This document shows, in pieces, positions 1 to 10,572 of a stretch of DNA of 64,000 bases. The translations under genes were made by a program, and so were the position numbers. A model generated the notes under the pieces. It had not been told where the DNA came from, did no database searches, and saw only the letters and a program-made list of their open reading frames with translations. This stretch comes from Aminobacter ciceronei (GTDB lineage Bacteria; Pseudomonadota; Alphaproteobacteria; Rhizobiales; Rhizobiaceae), in the NCBI RefSeq assembly GCF_014138625.1, contig NZ_JACJHY010000021.1, positions 1-64,000 of the forward strand. Direction: 5' to 3'. How positions within the stretch are numbered: position 1 is the first letter of the stretch; each line of letters starts with the position of its first letter.

Positions 1-798
1 CGCACCGGCGACGAAATCCACAGCTCGATGGAAGCCGGCCCCATGGTGCGCAAGGGCGACATGAAGCAGGCGCCATGGATCAATGCCTATGAGGCGTGGA
101 ACGTCGACACCGGGCTCGAATGTGGCCTGTCGGGCCATGCCCAGATCGGCAAGGGCATGTGGGCGATGCCCGACCTGATGGCAGCGATGCTGGAGCAGAA
201 GATCGCTCACCCCAAGGCCGGCGCCAACACCGCTTGGGTGCCGTCGCCGACGGCGGCGACGCTTCATGCCACCCACTACCACAAGGTCGACGTGCACCAG
301 GTGCAGGATCAGCTGAAGAGCCGGCCCAAGGCGCGGCTCGACGACATCCTGTCGGTGCCTGTGGTCGTCCGTCCCAACTGGACGCCCGACGAGATCCAGC
401 GTGAGCTCGACAACAATGCGCAGGGCATCCTGGGTTATGTCGTGCGCTGGATCGACCAGGGCGTCGGCTGTTCCAAGGTTCCCGACATCAACGACGTCGG
501 GCTGATGGAAGACCGCGCCACCTTGCGCATCTCGTCCCAGCACATCGCCAACTGGCTGCGCCACGACGTCTGCTCGCACATCCAGGTGATGGATTCGCTG
601 CAGCGCATGGCGGCGATCGTCGACCGGCAGAATGTCGGCGATCCGCTCTACAAGCCGATGGCGCCGGAGTTCGACCAGTCGACCGCCTTCCGCGCTGCCT
701 GCGACCTCGTCTTCGAAGGCCGCGCCCAGCCCAACGGCTATACCGAACCGGTCCTCCACAAGCGCAGGCTCGAACTCAAGGCGAAGGAACGGGGCTGA
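1..798 (+). CDS. glcB: Malate synthase G, C-terminal part (5' end outside window)
   Basis: The reading frame is open from the first base and encodes the last 265 residues of malate synthase G, a cytoplasmic enzyme that condenses glyoxylate with acetyl-CoA to malate in the glyoxylate bypass. The blocks [28 protein letters not shown] and [17 protein letters not shown] are hallmarks of the G isoform; the MPDLM segment carries the catalytic aspartate in characterised members. The full protein is normally about 720 residues, so roughly two thirds lies to the left. The ORF ends in a normal TGA. The next gene is about 280 bases away behind an inverted-repeat element, so it is probably a separate transcription unit. 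Identification is firm; only the start is missing. Confidence 0.96.
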   Translation, partial: RTGDEIHSSMEAGPMVRKGDMKQAPWINAYEAWNVDTGLECGLSGHAQIGKGMWAMPDLMAAMLEQKIAHPKAGANTAWVPSPTAATLHATHYHKVDVHQVQDQLKSRPKARLDDILSVPVVVRPNWTPDEIQRELDNNAQGILGYVVRWIDQGVGCSKVPDINDVGLMEDRATLRISSQHIANWLRHDVCSHIQVMDSLQRMAAIVDRQNVGDPLYKPMAPEFDQSTAFRAACDLVFEGRAQPNGYTEPVLHKRRLELKAKERG

Positions 799-860
799 TC
801 ATTGCCAACGGAATGCTAAGCAGTCCGTGGTAGCCTATCTCGTATGACAGCGTTTCTTCA

Positions 861-1042
861 CGCTCCCCTCTGCCCTGCCGGGCATCTCCCCCACAAGGGG
901 GGAGATCAGGCCTTCATGCCCGCCTCAGCTAATCAACTGCGACGCAAAGGAAACTTCTTAAGACCTTGCAGAGCGCGCGGTAGGCAGCACTTGCTGATCT
1001 CCCCCATCGTGGGGGAGATGGCCGGCAGGCCAGAGGGGGGCG
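861..1042. repeat. Intergenic imperfect inverted-repeat element
   Basis: Two arms of about 48 bases (861-908 and 994-1042) are imperfect reverse complements of each other. Each arm contains its own smaller palindrome built on ATCTCCCCC...GGGGGAGAT. About 85 bases separate the arms. The sequence resembles the dispersed palindromic intergenic repeats I associate with Mesorhizobium and relatives. It fills most of the gap between glcB and tsaB, and no credible gene lies there. Confidence 0.75.
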
Positions 1043-1079
1043 CGAAAGAGCTCGCCATACCCGCAAGGTACTGGGCATC

Positions 1080-1763
1080 ATGATCCTGCTCGCCATCGAC
1101 TGTGCCGCCAGCCTCTGTGCCGCCAGCGTCTACGATGTCGGCGCCGGCCGCGAGCTTGGTCGCTCCGTGCGCGACCTCGGCAAGGGCCATGCCGAGCATC
1201 TGATGGCCGTCATCGACGAGGCGTTGGCGCAGGCCGGCAAGACATATTCCGACCTCGGGCGCATTGGCGTTTCCATCGGCCCCGGCTCGTTTACCGGCGT
1301 GCGGGTTGCTGTATCGGCGGCGCGTGGCTTCTCGCTGGCGTTGAAAATCCCGGCAGTCGGCGTGACGACGCTGGAGGCATTGGCGGCCGAAACGCGCGCG
1401 GCGCTGGGGCCATGCAAGGTGCTTGCTGCCCTTGATGCCGGGCGTGCGGAACTGCATGCCGCCGTCTATGATGAAAACGGACAAGCGGTTCATGAACCGG
1501 CGGTCCTCACGCTCGATGAGGCCGAAACCATCGCCGCAGCGGAAACGATGGCGCTGGCCGGCACCGCGGCGAAGCTGATCGCCGGCGCTGCCGCCGGCAT
1601 GGACATCACATTAGGGCCCGTGTCGGCCACCGCCGACATCGGTACCTATGCCCGTATCGCCGCCGGCAAGGCTGGCGATGGCGAGCGGCCGAAGCCGATT
1701 TATCTGAGAGCACCGGATGCCAAGCCGCAGGCTGGCTTCGTGCTGCCTAGGGAACAGAAATGA
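1080..1763 (+). CDS. tsaB: tRNA threonylcarbamoyladenosine biosynthesis protein TsaB
   Basis: TsaB is the scaffold partner of TsaD and TsaE in transfer of the threonylcarbamoyl group to A37 of ANN-decoding tRNAs (t6A). The 227-residue length is normal. The N-terminal MILLAIDCAA strand and the SIGPGSFTGVRV motif (about residues 62-73) are typical of this degenerate ASKHA-fold family. The stop overlaps the rimI start by four bases (ATGA), so the two are translationally coupled; tsaB-rimI pairing is common in bacteria. The ribosome-binding site is weak, but the ATG matches the expected N-terminus of the family. Confidence 0.95.
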   Translation: MILLAIDCAASLCAASVYDVGAGRELGRSVRDLGKGHAEHLMAVIDEALAQAGKTYSDLGRIGVSIGPGSFTGVRVAVSAARGFSLALKIPAVGVTTLEALAAETRAALGPCKVLAALDAGRAELHAAVYDENGQAVHEPAVLTLDEAETIAAAETMALAGTAAKLIAGAAAGMDITLGPVSATADIGTYARIAAGKAGDGERPKPIYLRAPDAKPQAGFVLPREQK

Positions 1764-2248
1764 AACTGCCGTTCTGGCCGCTGAAGCGCGACTACGCCCT
1801 CGAACTCCTGACCATTGGCGACAGCGCCGCCATCGCTCCCTTGCATCGCGAGGATTTCGTCAGGCCCTGGTCGGGCGAAGAGTTTTCGGCACTTCTCGAA
1901 CAGGACACGGTGTTCGGCTTTGCCGTCCGCGAGATCGGTCATGGCGCCGAGGCCCCCGCCGGTTTCGTGCTCGCCAGGCTTGCGGCGGGCGAGGCGGAAA
2001 TCCTGACGATTGCGGTTTCGCGGTCGCACCGCCGCCATGGCCTCGGCTGGCGGCTGATGGATGCCGTGCTGCGCGAACTGCACGCCCAGCGCGCCGAAGC
2101 GCTGTTCCTTGAGGTCGACGAGACCAACGCGCCAGCGATCGGTCTCTATCGCAAGTTCGGTTTCCACGAGGTCGGCAAGCGTCCGAACTACTATCAGTCG
2201 GCGCAAGGGGCGACGGGCGCGCTTGTCATGCGGCTCGATCTTCGCTAG
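1760..2248 (+). CDS. rimI: GNAT-family N-acetyltransferase RimI (ribosomal protein alanine acetyltransferase)
   Basis: RimI acetylates the N-terminal alanine of ribosomal protein S18 in E. coli. This 162-residue protein is a single GNAT domain. The acetyl-CoA pyrophosphate-binding loop is RSHRRHGLGWRL (about residues 92-103), followed by the conserved NAPAIGLYRKFGF segment with its catalytic-type tyrosine. It starts inside the tsaB stop codon (four-base overlap), which supports the RimI assignment over a generic GNAT. The true substrate in this organism cannot be read from sequence. Confidence 0.9.
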   Translation: MKLPFWPLKRDYALELLTIGDSAAIAPLHREDFVRPWSGEEFSALLEQDTVFGFAVREIGHGAEAPAGFVLARLAAGEAEILTIAVSRSHRRHGLGWRLMDAVLRELHAQRAEALFLEVDETNAPAIGLYRKFGFHEVGKRPNYYQSAQGATGALVMRLDLR

Positions 2249-2280
2249 CCAGAGGCCCGTTCGGGGGCTTTGAGGGCTAC

Positions 2281-3081
2281 ATGATCGGAAAAATCCGCAC
2301 AGGGCTCGCGCTCTTCTGGATGGTAGCGGCCTCGCTGGTGCTGGTGCCGCTGCAGGTGATCTCGATGAAGACCGGCCTGTGGCCGGAAACCGTGATCCTA
2401 AAGATCTGGCACCGCGCCATGCTCAAGGCGCTGGGCATGCGCGTGCATGTCGTCGGTGAGATGGTGAAGACCCGACCGCTGATGATCGCCTCCAACCACA
2501 TCTCCTGGACCGACATCATGGCGATGGGGTCGCGATTCGACGTCACCTTCATCGCCAAATCGGAACTGAACGGCTGGCCGATCTTCGGCTTCCTGTCGCG
2601 GCTGCAGCGCACCGTCTTCATCGAGCGCGAACGCAAGCGCAAGTCGGGCGACCAAGCCAGCGAAATTGCCCGGCGCCTTGCCGCCGGCAACGCCATGGTG
2701 CTGTTTGCCGAAGGCAGCACCGGCGACGGCAACATGCTGCTGCCGTTCAAGAGCACGCTGTTCGGCGCAGCCTCGATGGCAATCGCCGAAGGGGCCGCCG
2801 AACATGTCGTCATCCAGCCGGTGTCGATCGCCTATACCCGCATCCATGGCATTCCGCTTGGACGCCAGCATCGCCCGCTTGCCAGCTGGATCGGCGACAT
2901 GGATCTGGTGCCGCATGTCGGTCAGCTGCTCGCCGAAGGCGGGCTCGACGTCGAGATCCGCTTCGGCGAGCCGATCGACTTTTCCGCCAGGTCGAGCCGC
3001 AAGGAAGCGACGCGGCTGATGGAAGAGCGCGTCCGCGACATGATGCAACAGTCGCTCGGTCAGCCGCTGCCGGTGCGCTGA
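2281..3081 (+). CDS. olsA: 1-acyl-sn-glycerol-3-phosphate acyltransferase family, OlsA-like (lyso-ornithine lipid acyltransferase)
   Basis: This membrane-associated PlsC-family acyltransferase has 266 residues. An N-terminal hydrophobic segment (residues 7-28) is followed by the catalytic NHISWTD motif (NHx4D, about residue 71) and the FAEGSTGDG substrate motif (about residue 141). The family acylates either lysophosphatidic acid or lyso-ornithine lipid. In rhizobia the copy between rimI and miaB is, as I recall, OlsA, which completes ornithine-lipid synthesis; gene order therefore favours OlsA, but motifs alone do not separate it from PlsC. It lies 32 bases after rimI and is probably in the same transcript. 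Confidence 0.85.
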   Translation: MIGKIRTGLALFWMVAASLVLVPLQVISMKTGLWPETVILKIWHRAMLKALGMRVHVVGEMVKTRPLMIASNHISWTDIMAMGSRFDVTFIAKSELNGWPIFGFLSRLQRTVFIERERKRKSGDQASEIARRLAAGNAMVLFAEGSTGDGNMLLPFKSTLFGAASMAIAEGAAEHVVIQPVSIAYTRIHGIPLGRQHRPLASWIGDMDLVPHVGQLLAEGGLDVEIRFGEPIDFSARSSRKEATRLMEERVRDMMQQSLGQPLPVR

Positions 3082-3145
3082 GCATCCGCCGGTCAACAGG
3101 CCTCGTGGCCCTTCGAAAGGTGCAGGCTGGGCCAACGCAAACAGA

Positions 3146-3171
3146 CAAAAACCCCGACCGGAGCCGGGGGT
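3146..3171 (-). terminator. Intrinsic terminator of the outer-membrane protein gene
   Basis: On the minus strand a 7-bp GC stem (CCCCGGC / GTCGGGG, one G-T pair, four-base loop) is followed at once by TTTTTG. It sits just past the stop codon of the minus-strand outer-membrane protein gene and separates it from the convergent olsA. Confidence 0.8.
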
Positions 3172-3189
3172 CTGATTGTTTGCTGTCGA

Positions 3190-3900
3190 TCAGAACCTCT
3201 TGATGAGGCCTATCCGGATCATGTGAAGGTTGTCGGACACGTCATAAGTTTCATCGAAACCATCGGTTTCGATGTGGGAGCCAAAGTCCGAGTAAGCATA
3301 GTCCAGGCGCCCGACCCAATCTCCCGCGAATGCATGCTCGATGCTCGCGCCGATCGTGAATCCTGCACGGGCACCGTCTCCGAAGATCGAGGAGTCAGGA
3401 TCAGGCTCGCCGTTCACGCCGCCGTCTATGTCGCCATAGCCATAGTCGATGTCGGCAACGATTACACCGGCCCGGGCAGTGATAAGGGTCCGGTCAATGG
3501 CGAAACCAAGACGGCCTGCCAGACTGCCGTACAGTCCATACTCGCTGCGGGCAAAGTAGTCATCGCCATCTGGAAACCAGAAGTCATCCTTGGCACCGAG
3601 ATAGCCAACCTCGCTTTCCACACCAAAGACCAACTGATCTCTTTGCCAGTTGTAGCCGGCTACGGCTCCCACGGCAAAACCCTTGGGGCTGAGGTCGGCT
3701 CTATCTTCGGGCGCGGACCCATCGAAGCCGTTATCGCTGATCGCGGAAGAGTCTCCAGTTCCATAACCGAGCAACACGCCGGCATAGAACCCTGACCAGT
3801 TGTACGTAGCGGAGCCTGCTTCGGGTGCCACGCTGTCGGCAGCACCAGCTGCGGTTACGATTGCCAGCATCGCCACAGTTGCCGCAAGAATCTGTCTCAT
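3190..3900 (-). CDS. Outer-membrane beta-barrel protein, Omp25/Omp31-like porin family
   Basis: This 236-residue protein begins with a clear signal peptide (MRQILAATVAMLAIVTAAGAA). NWSGFYAGVLLGYGTG is the usual opening strand of the Omp25/Omp31 and opacity-type beta-barrels of Hyphomicrobiales. Alternating polar and aromatic strands follow, and the last residue is phenylalanine (GLIKRF), the outer-membrane targeting signal. I chose the ATG at 3900, which has a GGGGG ribosome-binding site; an upstream TTG would add seven residues. The gene looks less GC-rich than its neighbours (27 of 60 bases are G or C in 3241-3300) and breaks the usual olsA-miaB adjacency, so it may have been inserted. Its ligand or role is unknown. 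Confidence 0.85.
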   Translation of the reverse strand: MRQILAATVAMLAIVTAAGAADSVAPEAGSATYNWSGFYAGVLLGYGTGDSSAISDNGFDGSAPEDRADLSPKGFAVGAVAGYNWQRDQLVFGVESEVGYLGAKDDFWFPDGDDYFARSEYGLYGSLAGRLGFAIDRTLITARAGVIVADIDYGYGDIDGGVNGEPDPDSSIFGDGARAGFTIGASIEHAFAGDWVGRLDYAYSDFGSHIETDGFDETYDVSDNLHMIRIGLIKRF

Positions 3901-3939
3901 CGAAAAGCCCCCACAACTCAAGCTGACCTAGATGTACAT

Positions 3940-3979
3940 ACCTGCGTGGTTGAGAGAAAGCGTTTGCTTTCTCACAGGT
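3940..3979. promoter_or_regulatory. Palindrome upstream of the outer-membrane protein gene
   Basis: A perfect 8-bp inverted repeat GAGAAAGC/GCTTTCTC with a GTTT loop (3954-3973) is nested inside a second pair ACCTG/CAGGT. It lies about 55 bases upstream of the minus-strand ATG, in a position that suits an operator or a 5' UTR hairpin. The rest of the gap to miaB shows nothing else I can name. Confidence 0.4.
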
Positions 3980-4152
3980 TGCAAAGGGGCGATGATTGTT
4001 GCTTTCCTGCCACATCAAGTTCCGTCGGCAGTTGCTGCATGTGAGCCTCAGCGGTCTTGCCTCGCGGGAGGTCGCGCTGCCACGTCCTCCATCTAGGGCT
4101 GGCGACCCAAACCGTCTGTTTTTTGCCTGGGAAAAGCGCTAAGAGGCGCCGC

Positions 4153-5553
<1,401 letters not shown>

Positions 5554-5582
5554 TCGGCCGTACGGCAGATGAGGAGAGACGG

Positions 5583-6620
5583 TTGAGCGCTGCTGAACTC
5601 AAGAACCTGCCCTCCGGGGCGTCTGACATGGCGCACATCGTACTGACCTTCGACAACAACAAGCTAGCCAGTGCGCTTTATGGCCAGTTCGACGAGAACC
5701 TGGCCCGTCTCGAACAGAAACTCGGCGTCGACATCCGCTCGCGCGGCAACCAGCTGACCATCAAGGGCAGCGCGACTGCTGCCGAGCAGGCGCGACGGGC
5801 GCTCGATCATCTCTATGCCATCCTGCAGAAAGGCGGCGAAGTGGCGCAATCCGACGTAGACGGCGCCGTGCGCATGGCGGTTGCTCCCGACGACCAGCTG
5901 ACGCTGCCGACGCTGGAGCGCAAGGGCAAGATGGCCGCCGCCCAGATTTCGACCCGCAAGCGCACCATCTATGCCCGCTCGCTCAACCAGGACGCCTATA
6001 TGCGGGCGCTGGAGCGCGCCGAGCTCGTCTTTGGCATTGGCCCTGCCGGTACCGGCAAGACCTATCTGGCGGTGGCACATGCCGCCATGCTGCTCGAGCG
6101 CGGCATGGTCGAGCGCATCATCCTGTCGCGTCCGGCGGTCGAAGCGGGCGAACGCCTTGGCTTCCTGCCCGGCGACATGAAGGAAAAGGTCGATCCCTAT
6201 CTGCGCCCACTCTATGACGCGCTCTACGACATGATGCCGGCCGACAAGGTCGAGCGCGCCATTGCCGCGGAAGTGATCGAGATCGCGCCGCTGGCCTTCA
6301 TGCGTGGCCGCACGCTGGCCCATTCGGCCGTCATCCTCGACGAGGCGCAGAACACCACCTCGATGCAGATGAAGATGTTCCTGACCCGTCTCGGCGAGGG
6401 CTCGCGCATGATCATCACGGGCGACCCGACGCAGATCGACTTGCCGCCCAACACCAAGTCGGGCTTGGTCGAGGCGCTGCGCATCCTCGACGGTGTGCCG
6501 GGTGCTGTGACCGTGCGCTTCAACGACGCCGACGTCGTTCGCCATCCGCTGGTCGCCGAGATCGTCAGAGCCTATGACCGCGACGGCAAGGTCGCGCGCG
6601 GCCTTGGCACCGAGGGTTGA
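5583..6620 (+). CDS. phoH: PhoH-like NTPase
   Basis: This is a 345-residue cytoplasmic P-loop NTPase of the PhoH family, often placed beside ybeY and thought to act in RNA metabolism. It has a KH-like N-terminal region (about residues 15-100), Walker A GPAGTGKT and Walker B VILDEAQN. The predicted start is TTG with AGGAGA six bases upstream; an ATG at 5628 (MAHIVLTF) would remove 15 residues. The phoH-ybeY-corC-lnt order seen here is widespread in proteobacteria and supports joint transcription. Confidence 0.94.
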   Translation: MSAAELKNLPSGASDMAHIVLTFDNNKLASALYGQFDENLARLEQKLGVDIRSRGNQLTIKGSATAAEQARRALDHLYAILQKGGEVAQSDVDGAVRMAVAPDDQLTLPTLERKGKMAAAQISTRKRTIYARSLNQDAYMRALERAELVFGIGPAGTGKTYLAVAHAAMLLERGMVERIILSRPAVEAGERLGFLPGDMKEKVDPYLRPLYDALYDMMPADKVERAIAAEVIEIAPLAFMRGRTLAHSAVILDEAQNTTSMQMKMFLTRLGEGSRMIITGDPTQIDLPPNTKSGLVEALRILDGVPGAVTVRFNDADVVRHPLVAEIVRAYDRDGKVARGLGTEG

Positions 6621-6638
6621 TCGGGAAAAGTTTTGGTC

Positions 6639-7151
6639 ATGCCTGACAAGAAAACACCGGCGTCCGCCGTTGCGGCGGGCGCTCTCGACATTGACTTGAT
6701 GATCGAGGAAGGCGGTTGGCCGAACGAAGATACGCTGCGCGCAATCGTCGACCGGGCGGTGCCTGCTGCCTTGGCCGAGGCAGAGGTCAAAATCGTCGAC
6801 GGCGTCGAGCTCAGCCTGGTTTTCACCGACGACGACGCCATCCAAAGCCTCAACGCGGAATGGCGTGAAAAGGACAAGCCGACGAACGTGCTGTCCTTTC
6901 CGGCCTTCCCGATGGCTCCGGGCGACGCTTTGCCGCCGATGCTCGGCGACATCGTACTTGCCTACGAGACGGTGAAGCGCGAGGCCGAGCTTGAAGGCAA
7001 GCCGCTCGAAAACCACATAACCCACCTCATAATCCACGGACTCCTGCACCTTTTGGGGTATGATCACGAGACCGACGAGGAGGCCGAGGAAATGGAGGCG
7101 CTTGAACGCCAGGCGCTGGCGAGGCTTGCCATTCCCGATCCCTACGCGTAA
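6639..7151 (+). CDS. ybeY: Endoribonuclease YbeY (16S rRNA maturation factor)
   Basis: YbeY is a metal-dependent endoribonuclease needed for 16S rRNA 3'-end maturation and ribosome quality control. The 170-residue protein carries the diagnostic zinc site [15 protein letters not shown] near the C-terminus (three histidines, HxxxHxxxxxH). The conserved block TNVLSFPAF lies before it. I chose the ATG at 6639, with a GGGAAAAG ribosome-binding site, over a TTG two codons upstream. The N-terminus (about 15 residues rich in Ala and Pro) is variable in the family. Confidence 0.95.
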   Translation: MPDKKTPASAVAAGALDIDLMIEEGGWPNEDTLRAIVDRAVPAALAEAEVKIVDGVELSLVFTDDDAIQSLNAEWREKDKPTNVLSFPAFPMAPGDALPPMLGDIVLAYETVKREAELEGKPLENHITHLIIHGLLHLLGYDHETDEEAEEMEALERQALARLAIPDPYA

Positions 7152-7177
7152 CAGGGACGAACAACGACCGGACGACG

Positions 7178-8248
7178 ATGAACGACAAGCAAGAGACTGC
7201 CGCCACGCCCGACACGGGAACCGCGGCAAGGGCCTCCGACCAGACCGAGGACGGACCTAGTAGCAGTGCGCCGTTACAAGCGACGCACGACCCCCAGGCC
7301 GAGCGGCCAACATTCATCGAGCGGTTGAGCCGGTTTTTCCGCCACCGCAGCAACGGCACCAATATCCGTGAGGAAATTGTCGATGCGCTGGCCGAAACCG
7401 GCAGCGACGTCGATTCGTTTTCGCCCGGCGAACGTGCCATGCTCAACAACATCCTCCGGCTCCGCGAAGTCAGGGTCGAGGATGTCATGGTGCCGCGAGC
7501 CGACGTCGAGGCGATCGAGCTGTCGACGACCCTCGGCGAATTGCTTTCGGTGTTCGAGCAGTCGGGCCATTCGCGCATGCCTGTCTATGTCGAGACGCTC
7601 GACGATCCGCGCGGCATGGTCCACATTCGCGACGTGCTGGCTCACATCACCCGTGGCGCGCGTGTCAAGAAGGGCAGGGCGCGCAAGACGCAAGCCGCCG
7701 ACATGCAACTGGATCTCGCCCAGGTCGACCTTAAGCGCACGATCGGCGACCTCAACCTGATCCGCACGGTGCTGTTCGTGCCGCCGTCGATGCTGGCCTC
7801 CGACCTGATGAGCCGCATGCAGGCGACGCGCACCCAGATGGCGCTGGTCATCGACGAGTATGGCGGCACCGATGGTCTCGTCTCGCTCGAGGACATCGTC
7901 GAGATGGTCGTCGGCGACATCGAGGACGAGGATGACGACGACGAGCCGATGATCACCCAAGCCGGCGATGGCGTTTATGTCGTCGACGGCAAGGCCGAGA
8001 TCGAGGAAGTCGCCAAGGTTCTCGGCGAGGAGTTCTCGCCCGGCGAACACAGCGAATATGTCGACACCATTGGCGGCATGATCTTCAACGCCCTCGGCCG
8101 CGTGCCGGCGCGCGGTGAAGTGGTGCAGGCGATCCCAGGCTTCGAGTTCCATGTGCTCGACGCCGATCCGCGCCGCGTCAAGCGCGTCCGCATCGTCCAC
8201 AGCGTCAAGAGCGAGCGCCGCCGTCGCGCCAAGGCTGAACAGGCGTGA
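7178..8248 (+). CDS. corC: CorC/HlyC-type CBS-domain protein (hemolysin family)
   Basis: A 356-residue cytoplasmic protein with no membrane segment. A disordered acidic N-terminus is followed by a CBS-domain pair (about residues 95-225, including VEDVMVPRADVEAI and MALVIDEYGGTDGLVSLEDIVE) and a C-terminal CorC_HlyC transporter-associated domain (about 255-340). The family is linked to magnesium/cobalt efflux and, in some bacteria, to lnt function. The corC gene is placed directly before lnt across proteobacteria. The exact activity is unproven for most members. Confidence 0.92.
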   Translation: MNDKQETAATPDTGTAARASDQTEDGPSSSAPLQATHDPQAERPTFIERLSRFFRHRSNGTNIREEIVDALAETGSDVDSFSPGERAMLNNILRLREVRVEDVMVPRADVEAIELSTTLGELLSVFEQSGHSRMPVYVETLDDPRGMVHIRDVLAHITRGARVKKGRARKTQAADMQLDLAQVDLKRTIGDLNLIRTVLFVPPSMLASDLMSRMQATRTQMALVIDEYGGTDGLVSLEDIVEMVVGDIEDEDDDDEPMITQAGDGVYVVDGKAEIEEVAKVLGEEFSPGEHSEYVDTIGGMIFNALGRVPARGEVVQAIPGFEFHVLDADPRRVKRVRIVHSVKSERRRRAKAEQA

Positions 8249-8335
8249 GCCTGTTCCCGCCGGGCGGTCCGCCATTTGGTGCCGCCCTGCGGTGCTGCTA
8301 CACCTTCGATCCGTGATTCTGCGACGAGGGCACGG

Positions 8336-9928
8336 ATGGAGCGTCATGCTGGGCGGATAATTCTGCTGTGGGGATGGAAAAGGGCGCTTGTCGCCTTTGT
8401 GGCCGGCGCCTTTGCCGTCCTCGGTCAAGCGCCTTACGATTTCTTCGCCGCCTGCTTCGTCTCGTTCCCGATCCTGGTCTGGCTGCTCGACGGCGCCGTC
8501 GCCGACAGGCCGGCGGGTTTCATCCGCCGCCTCATGCCGGCCTTTTCCACCGGCTGGTGGTTCGGCTTCGGCTATTTCCTCGCCGGCCTGTGGTGGGTCG
8601 GCGGCGCATTGCTGGTCGAAGCCGAGAGTTTTGCCTGGGCGCTGCCTTTCGCCGTCGTCGGCATCCCTCTGATCCTGGCTTTTTTCTACGGCTTCGCTGC
8701 CGCGCTGGCGCGGCTGTTGTGGAGCGACGGCATTGGCCGCATTGCAGCGCTTGCCTTCGCCTTCGGCCTGATCGAGTGGCTGCGAACCTTCCTGTTTACC
8801 GGTTTTCCGTGGAATCCGCTCGGCTTCGCGGCCATGCCCGTGCCTCTGTTCATGCAGAGCGTGACGATTGCAGGCGTCACCGGCATGAACGTGCTGGCGG
8901 TCTTCGTCTTTGCCATGCCGGCGCTGCTCGCCGACCGGCGTAACCTCAAGCTCGGCACAGCCCTTGCCGCAGTGCTGGTCGCGGCCCATGCCGGATATGG
9001 CTATTTCAAGCTGTCCAGGCCGGCACAGCCTGCCGGGCGGACGCTCAATGTCCGCGTCGTTCAGCCCAACATCGACCTCAGCGAAAAATGGGATGGCCGC
9101 GTCCGCGACCGCATCTTTGCCAGCATGCTGCAGCTCTCGGCCGAGGCGCCCCAGCCGGGAGCGAAAAAGCCGGACCTGATCATCTGGCCCGAAACCTCGG
9201 TGCCGTTCCTGTTCACCGAACGGCCGGATGCGCTGGTGGCGATCGGCGACATGCTGGGCGACGGCCAAACCTTGATGGCCGGCACAGTGCGCGCCGAAGG
9301 CGAATCGGTAGCCGGCGCCGACACCCGCTATTACAATTCCGTCGTCTCCATCAACGACAAGGGCGAGATCGTCGATGCCATCGACAAGGTCCATCTCGTA
9401 CCCTTCGGCGAGTACATCCCTTTCGCCGGACTGATGGAGCGGATCGGGCTGACGCAGCTCGTCGCCGGGCCGATGAACTTCTCCGCCGGCACCGACCGGC
9501 GACCGCTCGAGCTGCCCAGCGGCATCAAGGCATCAGCCTTCATTTGTTATGAAATTATCTTTCCCCGCATGGTTGCAGTTGACGCAGCGTCAACTGGGAT
9601 TATTGTAAACGTGACCAACGACGCATGGTTTGGCGACACTCCGGGCCCCTACCAGCATTTCCGGCAGTCGCAGGTCCGCGCGGTCGAAAACGGGTTGCCG
9701 GTCCTGCGCGCGGCCAACACAGGAATTTCCGGCATTGTCGACCCGAGCGGGCGAGTTGTGGATGCACTTGCGATGAATGTTCGCGGCACCATCGATGTCT
9801 CGCTTCCGGTGGCCGCTATTGGCGCTGCCTCGCCGCCGTTTTCGCGCGTTAACGCTTTCCTGATCATGTTGTTGATTGCCGTAGCGGCAAGTGGCTTGAA
9901 GCTCAGACAGAGGCTCAGGGCGAATTGA
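8336..9928 (+). CDS. lnt: Apolipoprotein N-acyltransferase
   Basis: Lnt adds the third acyl chain to the N-terminal cysteine of lipoproteins at the periplasmic face of the inner membrane. The 530-residue protein has several N-terminal transmembrane helices (about residues 15-215) and then a periplasmic nitrilase-like domain. The catalytic triad is visible: Glu286 in WPETSVPF, Lys351 in [11 protein letters not shown] and Cys404 in [10 protein letters not shown] start at the ATG giving [12 protein letters not shown]; the frame is open 20 codons further up with only a TTG. Two lipoproteins elsewhere in the window (CpaD and the TadD-like protein) would be substrates. Confidence 0.97.
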   Translation: MERHAGRIILLWGWKRALVAFVAGAFAVLGQAPYDFFAACFVSFPILVWLLDGAVADRPAGFIRRLMPAFSTGWWFGFGYFLAGLWWVGGALLVEAESFAWALPFAVVGIPLILAFFYGFAAALARLLWSDGIGRIAALAFAFGLIEWLRTFLFTGFPWNPLGFAAMPVPLFMQSVTIAGVTGMNVLAVFVFAMPALLADRRNLKLGTALAAVLVAAHAGYGYFKLSRPAQPAGRTLNVRVVQPNIDLSEKWDGRVRDRIFASMLQLSAEAPQPGAKKPDLIIWPETSVPFLFTERPDALVAIGDMLGDGQTLMAGTVRAEGESVAGADTRYYNSVVSINDKGEIVDAIDKVHLVPFGEYIPFAGLMERIGLTQLVAGPMNFSAGTDRRPLELPSGIKASAFICYEIIFPRMVAVDAASTGIIVNVTNDAWFGDTPGPYQHFRQSQVRAVENGLPVLRAANTGISGIVDPSGRVVDALAMNVRGTIDVSLPVAAIGAASPPFSRVNAFLIMLLIAVAASGLKLRQRLRAN

Positions 9929-10068
9929 CACTGCGCTTGTTAGAAACTCATATGTCGCCGCGCAGCCAGAAGCTGTGCCAATCAACGTCTGCACCCGGAC
10001 GCAATAAACTGCCCTGAATGGGGTGCCTGCCCAAATAATAAGCTGGAAAAATCCGGCGAGGAAAGACA

Positions 10069-10488
10069 GTGGAAAAAGAGAACAAGAAAAAGCCAAATCC
10101 GACCGACGTCTACGTCGGCGGACGCATTCGCCTGCGACGCAATATGCTTGGAATGAGCCAGGAGAAACTTGGAGAGAGCCTCGGCATTACTTTTCAGCAA
10201 ATCCAGAAATATGAAAAAGGAACAAATCGTGTCGGAGCGAGTCGCCTTCAGGCCATCGCTTCCATCCTGAGCGTTCCGGTTGCTTTCTTCTTCGAGGACG
10301 CCCCCGGCGCCGAGGGCGGCGAGCACAAGGGGCTGTCGGAAGATTCGTCCACGTCTTTTGTGGTCGATTTTCTCTCGAGCGCCGAAGGCCTCCAGCTCAA
10401 CCGCGCTTTTGCCCGGATTTCCAACCCCAAGGTTCGGCGCAAGGTTATCGAGTTGGCTAAGGTCCTGGCCGACGACGAAGACCAGTAG
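10069..10488 (+). CDS. XRE-family transcriptional regulator (PraR/SMc01110-like)
   Basis: A 139-residue DNA-binding protein. The Cro/C1-type helix-turn-helix spans about residues 17-75 (RIRLRRNMLGMSQEKLGESLGI, then TFQQIQKYEKGTNRVGASRL). The C-terminal tail has no recognised domain. It starts at GTG with a GAGGAAAG site. In rhizobia the homologue at this position, before metK, is of the PraR type, linked in the literature to quorum sensing and biofilm control; I rely on gene order and the very conserved helix region for that link. Its targets here cannot be read from the sequence. Confidence 0.88.
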   Translation: MEKENKKKPNPTDVYVGGRIRLRRNMLGMSQEKLGESLGITFQQIQKYEKGTNRVGASRLQAIASILSVPVAFFFEDAPGAEGGEHKGLSEDSSTSFVVDFLSSAEGLQLNRAFARISNPKVRRKVIELAKVLADDEDQ

Positions 10489-10572
10489 CAGCGCAGCGTT
10501 GCGCGTCCCGCCGGATGCGCGAGCCGCGCCCCGACTGCCCGAAAATCGCTTCTGATCTTCGGGCCGATGCGC

